Below are positions 35,181 to 44,123 of a stretch of 64,000 bases of DNA, piece after piece (the first letter of the stretch is position 1; every line of letters begins with the position of its first letter). The position numbers and the translations under genes are program-made. The notes under the pieces are model-generated. The model searched no databases. It was not told where the DNA came from and saw only the letters and a program-made list of their open reading frames with translations. Source of the stretch: Halomontanus rarus (GTDB taxonomy: Archaea > Halobacteriota > Halobacteria > Halobacteriales > Natrialbaceae); the NCBI RefSeq assembly GCF_017357405.1, contig NZ_CP071598.1:682001-746000 (forward strand). Direction: 5' to 3'.

Positions 35181-35954
35181 ATGGTACAAACGGCCATACA
35201 GCTGTTCACACTTGCGGACGTCGAGGAGCCGCTGCCGGAACTCGTCGCCCGCGTCGGTGAGACCACGTTCGACGGCGTCGAGTTCTACGACGCGCACTTC
35301 GACGCGCTCGCGGACGAGGAGACCCGAACTCGAACGCGCACCGCGCTCGAGGACGCCGACCTCGAGGTGGCGGGTGCGCACGTGAGTATCGACCGACTCG
35401 AGTCGAACGTCGAGAGCCTCGTCTCGGTCTGTCGAGACGTCGGGTGTTCGACGCTGGTCATCCCGACCTACGAGGCGGAGGCGTTCGCGACCCGGGAGGG
35501 CGTCGAGGCCGCCGCCGACCGGATCGCCGGGCTGGCGACCGACCTCGAGAGCCACGACGTCGACCTGCTCTATCACAACCACACGTTCGAGTTCGAGAGC
35601 GTCGGCGGTGACGGCGAAGTCGCGTTCGAGCGGTTCGTCGATCACGCCGACGGAAGGTTCGGATTCGAACCCGACGTCGGTCTCGCGACCCACGCGGGCT
35701 ACGACGCCCTCTCGCTACTCGAGCAGGTCGCTGGAGCGGCACCGATCGTCCACCTGACCGATACGGTTCCTGACGACGACGAGAAACTCCACGCCGACGT
35801 CGGCGACGGGGTCGTCGATATCGAGGCGTGTGCGGACCGGGCCGCGGAGGGAGGCGCCGACTGGATCGTCTGCGAGAACGGCCGGACCGACGACCCGCTG
35901 GCGTCGCTCGAGCACGGCAGCGAGGCGTTCGCCGACCTCCGCGACCGGGTGTGA
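35181..35954 (+). CDS. Sugar-phosphate isomerase/epimerase-like TIM-barrel protein, copy 3
   Basis: A 257-residue protein starting MVQTAIQLFTLADVEEPLPE. Segments: FDGVEFYDAHFDAL, LEVAGAHVSIDRLES, VDLLYHNHTFEFESVG (metal-site His), FGFEPDVGLATHAGYD, IVHLTDT and DWIVCENGRTDDP. This is the family subtype often annotated as inosose isomerase/dehydratase-like. GGCTAAACC about 30 bases upstream is a weak TATA candidate. A decayed relative sharing GAHVSL-E-L lies at 41455. Confidence 0.85.
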   Translation: MVQTAIQLFTLADVEEPLPELVARVGETTFDGVEFYDAHFDALADEETRTRTRTALEDADLEVAGAHVSIDRLESNVESLVSVCRDVGCSTLVIPTYEAEAFATREGVEAAADRIAGLATDLESHDVDLLYHNHTFEFESVGGDGEVAFERFVDHADGRFGFEPDVGLATHAGYDALSLLEQVAGAAPIVHLTDTVPDDDEKLHADVGDGVVDIEACADRAAEGGADWIVCENGRTDDPLASLEHGSEAFADLRDRV

Positions 35955-36089
35955 GCGGAGAACGATCGCGCGCAAGCGATCGTCGGTTCGGCGCGGTCCC
36001 GAGTCGGCTGGGCACAGGACGTTCCCGTTCTCGTTCTCGTTCGGCGGGAGTCGGTGTGTTTCGGAGTGAGAGAGGAAACTCGAGCCCGA

Positions 36090-37592
36090 TCAGGCGTCGA
36101 CGTCGAGATCGTACCTCGCTTCGATCTCCGCGGCTTGCTCCTCGCGACCTTCGCTACGGAGGTACTCGGCGTACGGGCCGAGGTGATCGCGGGCGTGCAA
36201 CGGACCGCCCTCACGGATGGTGTCCCACATCGGATCGACGACGCCGTCGGGCGTCTCCGGATTGCCGCCGTTCTCGCCGCGGGCTGCTTCGATCATCCGG
36301 TCGTCGTGCCAGCGCTGGAGGATCGACAGTCCCTTCTCGGTCACGTCGGGGCGCTCGGCCGAGAGATCCGTCGTCTGGTGAGGATCGGTCGCGACGTCGA
36401 ACAGCATCACGTCGTCGAACGCCGGCTTGCCGCCGTCGTGGTAGGTGCGGACGAGCAGCCAGTCGTCCCACCGCGCCGCGCGCTGGCAGGCCCAGGCACC
36501 CTGACTGACGACGAGGGACGGTCGACCCGCGTGCTCGCCGTCGGTGAGAGAGGGTGCGAACGACCGCCCGTCCCACCCCGTCGGCGGCTCCGCGCCGACG
36601 AGTTCGCTCACGGTCGGCGCGAGGTCGACCTGATAGTGGAGGTCCTCGTCGACGCCCGGCTCCACCTCGGGACCGGAGACGATCAGCGGAACCCGACAGG
36701 TGGCCAGATCGGCGCACTGATGGTCGCCGTAGACGTTGAACTCACCCAGGGCCTCACCGTGGTCCGCGCTGACGACGATCAGCGTCTCTTCGAACACGCC
36801 CTTCTCCCGCAGCAGGTCGCAGATCTTTCCGACGTGGTCGTCCATGAAGCGGATGCCGGTGTCGTAGCCGTCGACCCAGGTTTTGAAATCCTCGCGGTCG
36901 GCGATCTCATCGGGCATCCGCTCGAGGTTCCACGACCTGCTCCAGTCGAAACTCGCGCTCTCGGGGTTGAACGCGCTGTGGGGCCCGTAGCTCTCGTAAT
37001 GCGCCTCGATGGTCTCCTCGTCGGGCCACTCCGGGGCCGGTTCGTCCTCGAACGGGTTGCCGTACTCGAGGGGCGTGTTGTACTCGGTGTGGGGATCCCA
37101 GAAGTTGACGTGGAGGAACCAGTCGTCGTCGGCGGCATTGTCCTCGAGCCACTCTTCCGCGTAGGGGTAGATGTCCGCCGCGTGAGCGTGGCTGTCCCGC
37201 GGATCGTGGAACTCGACGAAGCCCTCGAGGACCTGCCAGGTGTCGTGACGGGACGGGAACGGACTCACCGACGCGGTGTGGATATCGTTCTCGGCGAGGA
37301 CGGTCATCCACGAGCGGAACTTCTCGGGATAGTTGAACCCGCGTTGGCGACCGTACCGTCGAGGATCGCCGTTCAGGCCGCCGTGGTTGACGACGCCCGT
37401 GTGTATCCCGAAGCGGCTGAGAAAGAGTGCGGTTCGGGAGGGTCCACACGGGGCGTCCGAGGCGTAGTAGTTCGTGAACCGCCGTCCGTCCGCGGCGAGC
37501 GCGTCGACGTTCGGCGACGTATCGCGGTGGTAGCCGTAACAGCCGAGATGGTCCGGACGCAGCGAGTCGACGTCGATGTACAGTATTCGCAT
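36090..37592 (-). CDS. Type I sulfatase, copy 3
   Basis: A 500-residue protein starting MRILYIDVDSLRPDHLGCYG. The signature is Cys49-Gly-Pro-Ser-Arg (SDAPCGPSRTALFL), and VVSADHGEALGEFNVYGDHQ supplies the later ligands. It closely parallels copy 1 at 21539 in N-terminal and active-site segments. No signal peptide. CGTATAATAA (37619-37628) is a TATA box 27-36 bases before the ATG. Confidence 0.88.
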   Translation of the reverse strand: MRILYIDVDSLRPDHLGCYGYHRDTSPNVDALAADGRRFTNYYASDAPCGPSRTALFLSRFGIHTGVVNHGGLNGDPRRYGRQRGFNYPEKFRSWMTVLAENDIHTASVSPFPSRHDTWQVLEGFVEFHDPRDSHAHAADIYPYAEEWLEDNAADDDWFLHVNFWDPHTEYNTPLEYGNPFEDEPAPEWPDEETIEAHYESYGPHSAFNPESASFDWSRSWNLERMPDEIADREDFKTWVDGYDTGIRFMDDHVGKICDLLREKGVFEETLIVVSADHGEALGEFNVYGDHQCADLATCRVPLIVSGPEVEPGVDEDLHYQVDLAPTVSELVGAEPPTGWDGRSFAPSLTDGEHAGRPSLVVSQGAWACQRAARWDDWLLVRTYHDGGKPAFDDVMLFDVATDPHQTTDLSAERPDVTEKGLSILQRWHDDRMIEAARGENGGNPETPDGVVDPMWDTIREGGPLHARDHLGPYAEYLRSEGREEQAAEIEARYDLDVDA

Positions 37593-37728
37593 TAGTCAGT
37601 TCGATTGGTTGTGTGGCGCGTATAATAATAATTCGTGTGATCGCTCGAGAGCCGGTCAGACCGATCCACAGACAGATATCGCTATGACACGGTGGCTCGA
37701 GACCCGTTCAAACGATTACTACGCCGAG

Positions 37729-38718
37729 TCACCACTCGAGGACGACGCCGAGCGCCTGCGTCCGATCCTCGAGGAGGGACTCGTACACCTCGGGAGCGTT
37801 CTCGACGGGTTCGCGGTGAGTGACGAGATCCGAAACTGAGAGGCGGCCGCTGGCGAGCAGTTCGAAGAAGAGTTCGACGTGGCGTCCTCTCGTCCACGGG
37901 TCCGCCGTCGTCGCGTGACTCGGATGGGTCCGGTTGTGGGCACCGATGATAGTGTAACCGGGGTCGTGACAGGCGCGGTTGAAGTCGAACTCGGAGGTCC
38001 CGCGGGGGCTGCCGAGGACGACGAACCGACCGCCCTCGCGCAGGGCCTCGAACTCGTCCGGAATGACCGACGGGTTCCCCGTCACCTCGAAGACGACGTC
38101 CGCGAGACGGCCGTCGGTCGCGTCCTCGAACCGGCCGCTCCAGTCGTCAGCCCGTGGATTCATTCCGACGACTCCCGGCAGGTCCGGGAGGTGTGCGAGT
38201 CGAGCGGACGCGATGTCCAGAGCGACGACCGGGTGCGCGCCGGCGAGGTGCGCCACGCGAGCGGTCAGCTGTCCGAGGAGACCGAGACCGTACACCGCGA
38301 CGCTCTCGCCGAAGGCGAGGTCGCCCCGCCGGACGCCGTTCATGACGATTTCGCCGATCGTAAAGAAGGCTGCATCCTCGTCTGCGAGGCCGTCGGGGAC
38401 CGGATAACAGCTCTCGTACGCCGGCGTCGTATACCGCTGGTGGGCGCCGTAGGTCGCGACGCGCTCGCCGATCACGCCGTCGTCGACCGCCTCGCCGACC
38501 TCGACGACGACGCCGATATTGTTGTACCCGGGCTCGAACGGCAGCGATCTCCCCTCGCGCGGGTGAGAGTCGGTGAGCATCGTCAGTTCCGTGCCGGTGC
38601 TGACGAGCGTCCGTCGCGTCTCGACGAGTACCTCGTCGGGCCCCGGTTCCGGCATCGGCTTCGATTCCACGACGACCTCGTTCGCACTCGCGAACAGGAT
38701 TCCCCTGTTTTCGCGCAT
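37729..38718 (-). CDS. Medium-chain dehydrogenase lacking catalytic zinc ligands, copy 1
   Basis: A 329-residue protein starting MRENRGILFASANEVVVESK. The MDR fold is shown by GESVAVYGLGLLGQLTARVAHLAGA (Rossmann motif) and VFEVTGNPSVIPDEFEALREGGRFVVLGS. The usual zinc ligands are missing: LVSTGTELTML stands where CGTD-H is normal, and PGYNNIGVV replaces GHE. An in-frame ATG at 38745 is an alternative start; alignment with the next copy favours 38718. It probably oxidises a polyol or sugar alcohol. It follows copy 2 on the same strand after 168 bases. Confidence 0.83.
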   Translation of the reverse strand: MRENRGILFASANEVVVESKPMPEPGPDEVLVETRRTLVSTGTELTMLTDSHPREGRSLPFEPGYNNIGVVVEVGEAVDDGVIGERVATYGAHQRYTTPAYESCYPVPDGLADEDAAFFTIGEIVMNGVRRGDLAFGESVAVYGLGLLGQLTARVAHLAGAHPVVALDIASARLAHLPDLPGVVGMNPRADDWSGRFEDATDGRLADVVFEVTGNPSVIPDEFEALREGGRFVVLGSPRGTSEFDFNRACHDPGYTIIGAHNRTHPSHATTADPWTRGRHVELFFELLASGRLSVSDLVTHREPVENAPEVYESLLEDRTQALGVVLEW

Positions 38719-38886
38719 AGGGACACTCTCGAAGACAGGCCCCATGTACGTGTCCGATGGACCACCTATGTGCCGGTGTCCTAAACCATTACCCGAAGGG
38801 GGACGAGTACCGCGCGCGACATGGACGTCACCGAGGACGCTTCGCCCGCTCGAGAAATCGACCCCCGTGAGGCCGATACCCTGCGC

Positions 38887-39897
38887 CTACCACTCGAGGA
38901 CGACGCCCATCGCGTCGGTCCGATCGGCGAGCAACGTCTCGTAGAGCCCCGGCGCCTCGTCGGCGGCTTCGCGGTGACTGACGAGCGACTCGACCTCGAG
39001 CGAACCGTCCGCGACCAACTCGAAGAAGAGGGCCGCGTGACGCTGCTGGGTCCACGGTGTGGCGGGCGTCGCGACCGGCGGATGCGAGGAGTTGTGCGCG
39101 CCGACGATGGTGTAACTCGGCGAGTTGCAGTGATCGTGGAAGTCGAAGGTCGTCTCGCCGCGTGGACTGCTCAGCACGACGAACCGTCCCTGCTCGCGCA
39201 GGACGTCGAGTTCGTCGGTGATGACGTCCGGATTGCCCGTCACCTCGAAGACGACGTCCGCGAGAGACCCGCCGGCGGCCTCTCGGACGACCTCCTCGGC
39301 GTCGTCCTCGATCGGGTTCGCGCCGGCGACGCCGGGGACGTCGGGTAGATACTCGAGGCGCGACTCGGCGACGTCGAGTCCCACGACGGGGCGAGCGCCG
39401 GCCGTCTGGGAGACGCGGACGGCGAGTTGGCCGAGCAATCCGAGTCCGTAGACCGCCGCGCGTTCGCCCCAGGTCAGGTCGCTCCGACGGACGCCGTTCA
39501 TGACGATCTCGGCGATGGTGAAGAAGACCGCTTCGTCGTCGCTCACGCCGTCGGGAACGGGGCGACACGCCTCGGCGTCCGCGCAGACGTACGCCGCGTG
39601 CGAGCCGTAGGTCGCCACCCGCTGGCCCTCCGTGATATCCTCGACGTTCGAGCCGACTTCGACGACCGTCCCCACGTTGTTGTAGCCCGGCGTGAACGGG
39701 TACTCGATGTGATCGTCCCACGCGGAGCCCTGCGGAACGTCCCCGGAGAGGACGGTGAGTTCCGTTCCGGTGCTGACGAGCGTCCGGTCCGTGCTGATCA
39801 GCACCTGATCCGGTTCCGGTTCGGGAACCGCGCGATTCTCGATTTCGACCGTCTCGACGTCGGTGAAGACGACGGTTGGATTCTGTGTTTGCGTCAT
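38887..39897 (-). CDS. Medium-chain dehydrogenase lacking catalytic zinc ligands, copy 2
   Basis: A 336-residue protein starting MTQTQNPTVVFTDVETVEIE. It runs in parallel with copy 1: RTLVSTGTELTVLSG, PGYNNVGTVVEVGSN, EIVMNGVRRSDLTWGE, YGLGLLGQLAVRVSQTAGA and VVLSSPRGETTFDFHDHC. It too lacks the CGTD-H and GHE zinc-ligand motifs. It follows ilvA after 25 bases on the same strand, so the two are probably co-transcribed. Confidence 0.83.
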   Translation of the reverse strand: MTQTQNPTVVFTDVETVEIENRAVPEPEPDQVLISTDRTLVSTGTELTVLSGDVPQGSAWDDHIEYPFTPGYNNVGTVVEVGSNVEDITEGQRVATYGSHAAYVCADAEACRPVPDGVSDDEAVFFTIAEIVMNGVRRSDLTWGERAAVYGLGLLGQLAVRVSQTAGARPVVGLDVAESRLEYLPDVPGVAGANPIEDDAEEVVREAAGGSLADVVFEVTGNPDVITDELDVLREQGRFVVLSSPRGETTFDFHDHCNSPSYTIVGAHNSSHPPVATPATPWTQQRHAALFFELVADGSLEVESLVSHREAADEAPGLYETLLADRTDAMGVVLEW

Positions 39898-39922
39898 GTG
39901 TATCGTACTCTCTCTCAACGAC

Positions 39923-41179
39923 TCAGTTCACCCGCTGTACCTCGTACCCGCGCTCGGTGATCGTCTCTCGAATGGCGTCGGCGTGGCCGCGACCGCTCGT
40001 CTCGACGACGAACTCGAGGAACGCCTGCCCCACGTCGAGTCGGTCGTCCGACCGCACGTGCTCGACGGTCCGGATGTTGGCGCCCTGGTCTGCGATGATC
40101 CCCGAGAGCTCCTGCATCACGCCCGGTTCGTCCTGAATCCGCACCTCGAGTCGGATGTGCTGGCTGCGCGCCGTGAGCTCGTAGGTCAGGAGCGTATCGA
40201 GCATCGTCAGATCCAGGTTGCCCCCCGAGAGGACGGCGACGGCCGTCTCGTCGGCGACGTCGATCCGGCCGCTCAACAGCGCCGCGACGGGGGCCGCGCC
40301 GGCACCCTCGACGAGCTGTTTGGCCCGCTCGAGCAGGACGAGGATGCCGTGGGCGAGTTCCTCGTCGGTCACCGTCACGACCTCGTCGACGTGGGCGTCG
40401 ATCAACTCGAAGGTCAGCGACGAGATGCCGCCGGTCGCGATGCCGTCAGCGATGGTGGTGCCCTCCTCGAGTGACTGCGGACGCCCCTTCTGGAGGCTGT
40501 CGGGAACCGTCGCCACCGACTCGGCCTGAACGCCGATCAGGCGGACGTCGGGTCTGGCCGCCGCGAGCGCGGCACCCATTCCGCCGATCAGTCCGCCGCC
40601 GCCGATGGGGACGATCACCGTCTCCATCTCCGGGACGTCCTCGAGGAGTTCGAGGGCGACGGTCCCGTTACCCGCGACGATCGCGGGATCGTCGAAGGCG
40701 TGGACGAACACCGATCCCTCGCGGTCGGCGAGCGTTCGCGCGTGCTCGACGGCGGCCGGGAAATCGATCCCCTCGAGGACGACGTCGGCGCCGTAGCCGC
40801 GCGTGGCGTCGATCTTCGTCTGCGGGGCGTTCTTCGGCATGACGATCGTCGCGGGGAGGCCGGTCTTTCGGGCGGCCAGTGCGACCCCCTGCGCGTGGTT
40901 GCCGGCGCTCGCGGCTACGACGTGCTCGACGTCGTCGCGGCCGGCGAGGGCCTGAAGCTTGTTGTAAGCCCCGCGGGGTTTGAACGAGCCGGTGCGCTGG
41001 AGGTGTTCCATCTTGAGTCGGACGTCGCCGTCGACCGTTCGACTGAGCGAGCGACTGGTCTCGATCGGCGTTCGCTGGACGATCGAATCGTCGTCGAACC
41101 GCTCGGCAGCCGCTCGAACGTCGTCCGCCGTGACTCGAGGAGCCGAGTCGTCGTCTGCGTTCACGTTCGTCTCGCTCAT
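39923..41179 (-). CDS. ilvA: Threonine ammonia-lyase with C-terminal ACT domain
   Basis: A 418-residue protein. The PLP lysine is in TGSFKPRGAYNK (about Lys67). ASAGNHAQGVALAA, VIVPIGGGGLIGGMG and VAVLSGGNLDLTML are hallmark segments of type II PLP threonine/serine dehydratases. Residues after about 335 form an ACT-like domain (IRLEVRIQDEPGVMQELSG). It converts threonine to 2-oxobutanoate and ammonia. It could belong to isoleucine synthesis or to the island's amino-acid catabolism; its neighbours favour the latter, but the single ACT domain layout is also seen in catabolic TdcB-like forms. Confidence 0.88.
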   Translation of the reverse strand: MSETNVNADDDSAPRVTADDVRAAAERFDDDSIVQRTPIETSRSLSRTVDGDVRLKMEHLQRTGSFKPRGAYNKLQALAGRDDVEHVVAASAGNHAQGVALAARKTGLPATIVMPKNAPQTKIDATRGYGADVVLEGIDFPAAVEHARTLADREGSVFVHAFDDPAIVAGNGTVALELLEDVPEMETVIVPIGGGGLIGGMGAALAAARPDVRLIGVQAESVATVPDSLQKGRPQSLEEGTTIADGIATGGISSLTFELIDAHVDEVVTVTDEELAHGILVLLERAKQLVEGAGAAPVAALLSGRIDVADETAVAVLSGGNLDLTMLDTLLTYELTARSQHIRLEVRIQDEPGVMQELSGIIADQGANIRTVEHVRSDDRLDVGQAFLEFVVETSGRGHADAIRETITERGYEVQRVN

Positions 41180-41454
41180 CTCTCTCCACCGTCGACGTCC
41201 CGAAGCCAGTTATACCGTGTCTCGTCCTCGTCGCCGTTCAGACAGCGACGCTGACCGTCCCTCGAGGAGTCACCGTACAGTACCCGCATGGGAAAGGAAC
41301 GCACACCAACCCCTATAGCTGTTTTCCTTCGGGAAGACCCCAACATCGACGAGCGATACCGATCTCTCGTCCCCCGGGTGGGCGGGATACCGTTATCTTC
41401 CCCGCTCGTCTCGCTACCGAAACGGAACACGATTCGCACCGCAATGCAACTGCA

Positions 41455-41649
41455 GACGGTACGGTCTCTCTCGGGGAGTTCCCGGAGAGGATCTCCCGGT
41501 CCCGGGTCGGCGCTACGGCACTCGAGGCGGCGAATCTCGAGGCGGTCGGCGCACACGTCTCACTCGAACACCTCGGAAACGAATGGACATCGGGACCCAC
41601 AGACCCACGGTACCGGGCGCGCGCCAGAGATCCACAAACGCACATTTAA
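41455..41649 (+). pseudogene. Decayed isomerase/epimerase fragment
   Basis: The frame reads SRSRVGATALEAANLEAVGA then HVSLEHLGNEW, matching the isomerase at 35181 (TALEDADLEVAGAHVSIDRLES). A nearby AMQLQT in another frame recalls its TAIQLFT start. The match ends after about 30 codons and the frame stops at 41647-41649. No intact metal-site strands remain. It sits just upstream of the ceramidase-like gene's promoter. Confidence 0.62.
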
Positions 41650-41675
41650 TAGTCGGGCGGAACACGGTGATATCC

Positions 41676-42959
41676 ATGGCGACGGACCGAGAGAGCGACG
41701 ACGGGACCGCCCCCGAGTGGGCGGTCGGCACAGCGACGGCTGACATCACCCCCGATCCGGAGGACCCCCACCACCTCATCGGCTTCAGCGCCCGCGAGGG
41801 GGCGATGGACGGCGTCGAATCGACCATCCACGCGAGGGCGATCGCCCTCGAGGACCGGACGGGACGGCGACTCGTCGTCCTCTCGTTCGAACTGCTGTTC
41901 CTCTTCGAGACCCAGCGCGAGTTCCTCGAGCGCGAGTGCGCCGAGCGATGGGACCTCGAGCCCGAATCGCTGTTCGTCGTGCCGAGTCACACCCACTACG
42001 GCCCGGACTACGACGTCCATCGCGAGGGCCTGCAAGAGGAATACGGCCGCGACGAGGAACTCGTCGCCGACTACCGCGAGTCGGTCGACCGAGCGTTACT
42101 CGAGGTGATCGGCGGAGCACTCGAGGACCTCGAGCCCGCCTCGCTGTCGTACAACTACGCCCAGTGTGCGATCGCGCTGAGCCGCCGTCGCCCCCGGGAG
42201 GACGGGATCAGTTTCGATCCGCGACCGGACGGCCCCGTCGACCACGACCTGCCCGTGCTCACCGCCGAGGCCGAGGACGGGACGACGAAGGCGATCCTCT
42301 TCGGCTACGCCTGCCACCCGACCGCCGGGATGGCCCACAACGAGGTCAGCGGCGACTGGCCGGGGTACGCGATGGACCTCCTCGAGGAGTCGTACCCGGA
42401 GGCGACGGCCGTCTTCGTCATCGGCTGTGCGGGCGACCAGAAGGCCTACCCGCAGGGGACGCGCGACCTCGTGAAAGGGCACGCGCGGACGGTGGCGACC
42501 GCGGTCGAACGCGCGCTGGTCACCGAATCCCGGCCGGTTCGCGGGCCGCTGAAGCTCGCAGCGGGGGAGACCGCGCTCGAGATCGAGAGTCCGATCGACG
42601 GCGACGAGCGTGAAAATAGGGACGTACCCGACGGCGTCGGCAAGACGGTCACCGACCACCGACCGTACCCGATACAGGCCGTCGGGTTCGGGACGGACCT
42701 GACGATCCTGTCGCTGTCGGGCGAGGTCGTCGCCGACTTCGCCGTCCGACTGAAGGAGAGCCTCGCCGCGCCGCTGTGGGTCGCGGCCTACGCGAACAAC
42801 ACCGGCTACCTCCCCACGAAACGGATCCTCGCCGAGGGCGGTTACGAGTCCTGGCAGTCCTTCGAGGACGGGCTCTACGCCCCGACGACCGAGGAGCGAA
42901 TTCTGACGAAAGCCACGGCCCTGGCCGAACGTGTCGGCGCACGACGGAGGGACGCATGA
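41676..42959 (+). CDS. Neutral/alkaline ceramidase-like hydrolase, copy 3
   Basis: A 427-residue protein starting MATDRESDDGTAPEWAVGTA. WAVGTATADITPDPEDPHHL, VVPSHTHYGPDY, FGYACHPTAGMAHNE, FVIGCAGDQKAYPQ and VAAYANNTGYLPTKRILAEG follow the same order as copy 2 at 18721. The ATG at 41676 sits 25-34 bases after the TATA-like ACATTTAATA (41642-41651). Its stop overlaps the next gene's ATG (ATGA), so it forms an operon with the mutarotase-like gene. It is cytoplasmic by lack of signal. Confidence 0.78.
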   Translation: MATDRESDDGTAPEWAVGTATADITPDPEDPHHLIGFSAREGAMDGVESTIHARAIALEDRTGRRLVVLSFELLFLFETQREFLERECAERWDLEPESLFVVPSHTHYGPDYDVHREGLQEEYGRDEELVADYRESVDRALLEVIGGALEDLEPASLSYNYAQCAIALSRRRPREDGISFDPRPDGPVDHDLPVLTAEAEDGTTKAILFGYACHPTAGMAHNEVSGDWPGYAMDLLEESYPEATAVFVIGCAGDQKAYPQGTRDLVKGHARTVATAVERALVTESRPVRGPLKLAAGETALEIESPIDGDERENRDVPDGVGKTVTDHRPYPIQAVGFGTDLTILSLSGEVVADFAVRLKESLAAPLWVAAYANNTGYLPTKRILAEGGYESWQSFEDGLYAPTTEERILTKATALAERVGARRRDA

Positions 42960-44044
42960 GCGAGAGCGGACTCCGCGGGACGACCGGTCCTCGCATCTCG
43001 ACGGACTTCGCGTACCGCGGGATCGAGACCGCGATCCTCGAGAACGAGGCCCTGCGCGTGATGGTGCTGACCGGCAAGGGCGGCGACATCGTCGAGTTCC
43101 GCGACAAGCGCACGGACGTCGACGTCCTCTGGCGGACCCCACACGAGTGGACGCCGCCGCGCGAGCGGTACGTCCCCACCGCCTCGGAGACGGCCTGGAA
43201 CGAGCACTACCCGGGCGGCTGGCAGGTCAACCTCCCTGTCGCCGGCGGCGGCTGGGAGATCGACGGCAGCGCCTACGGCATCCACGGCGAGAGCGCCTTG
43301 CTCCCCTGGGACGCCAAAGTCGTCCGTGAGGATAGCGAGGCCGTGACGCTCCGGCTGACCGTCGACCTCGTCCGCTACCCGTTCACCGTCGAACGCGAGC
43401 TGACCCTCCCCGCCGGCGAATCCAGACTCGAGATCGACGAGTCGGTGACGAACCTCGGGGAGGTTCCCCTGGAGTACGTCTGGCAACAGCACGTCACCCT
43501 CGGACGGCCGCTCCTGTCGGCCGACGCGCGGCTGGACTTCCCGAGCGCCACCGGCGTCAACGCCCAGTACGGCGCGGACTTCCCGAACGCGCGACTCGAG
43601 GGCGACGCGACCTACGACTGGCCGCATTCCCCGGGTCGAGACGGCGGCACCGTCGACCTCCGCGAGATCCCCGGTCCCGACTCGACGATCCACGACCAGT
43701 CGTTCCTCGTCGACCTCGACGAGGGGTGGTACGCGCTGACCAACCCCGATCTGGACCTCGGGTTCGCACTCACCTTCCCGCTCGAGCCCTTCGAGTGCGT
43801 CTGGTACTGGCAAGCGCTGGGCGGCTACCACGAGTCGCCCTGGTTCAACCGCAACTACAACGTCGGCCTCGAGCCGACGACCGCCTACCCCGGCGGCGAC
43901 GTCCCCGACGCCCAGCGCGCGAACGGGACGATGAAGGTGATCGAGCCCGGCGAGACGATCGACGCGTCGTTCACGGCGACGACCTACGGCGGTCTCGAGT
44001 CCGTTTCGTCGGTCGACGAGGACGGGACGGTCGAGGGCGAGTAG
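42956..44044 (+). CDS. DUF4432/aldose-1-epimerase-like protein
   Basis: A 362-residue protein starting MSESGLRGTTGPRISTDFAY. It has beta-sandwich segments of the galactose-mutarotase superfamily: LENEALRVMVLTGKGGDIVE, GIHGESALLPW (His), YVWQQHVTLGRPLL (His) and a C-terminal acidic strand. The length and order fit DUF4432 proteins, which are thought to bind or interconvert sugars. The start codon overlaps the ceramidase-like stop, so translation is coupled and the two proteins likely act together. Confidence 0.75.
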   Translation: MSESGLRGTTGPRISTDFAYRGIETAILENEALRVMVLTGKGGDIVEFRDKRTDVDVLWRTPHEWTPPRERYVPTASETAWNEHYPGGWQVNLPVAGGGWEIDGSAYGIHGESALLPWDAKVVREDSEAVTLRLTVDLVRYPFTVERELTLPAGESRLEIDESVTNLGEVPLEYVWQQHVTLGRPLLSADARLDFPSATGVNAQYGADFPNARLEGDATYDWPHSPGRDGGTVDLREIPGPDSTIHDQSFLVDLDEGWYALTNPDLDLGFALTFPLEPFECVWYWQALGGYHESPWFNRNYNVGLEPTTAYPGGDVPDAQRANGTMKVIEPGETIDASFTATTYGGLESVSSVDEDGTVEGE

Positions 44045-44123
44045 GCGATCCGGTTTCGCGAGTGAGAACGGCCGTTCGTGAAGTGAGGGCGGCGCGGATT
44101 CGGAAAATTCGACGTTCGATCGA

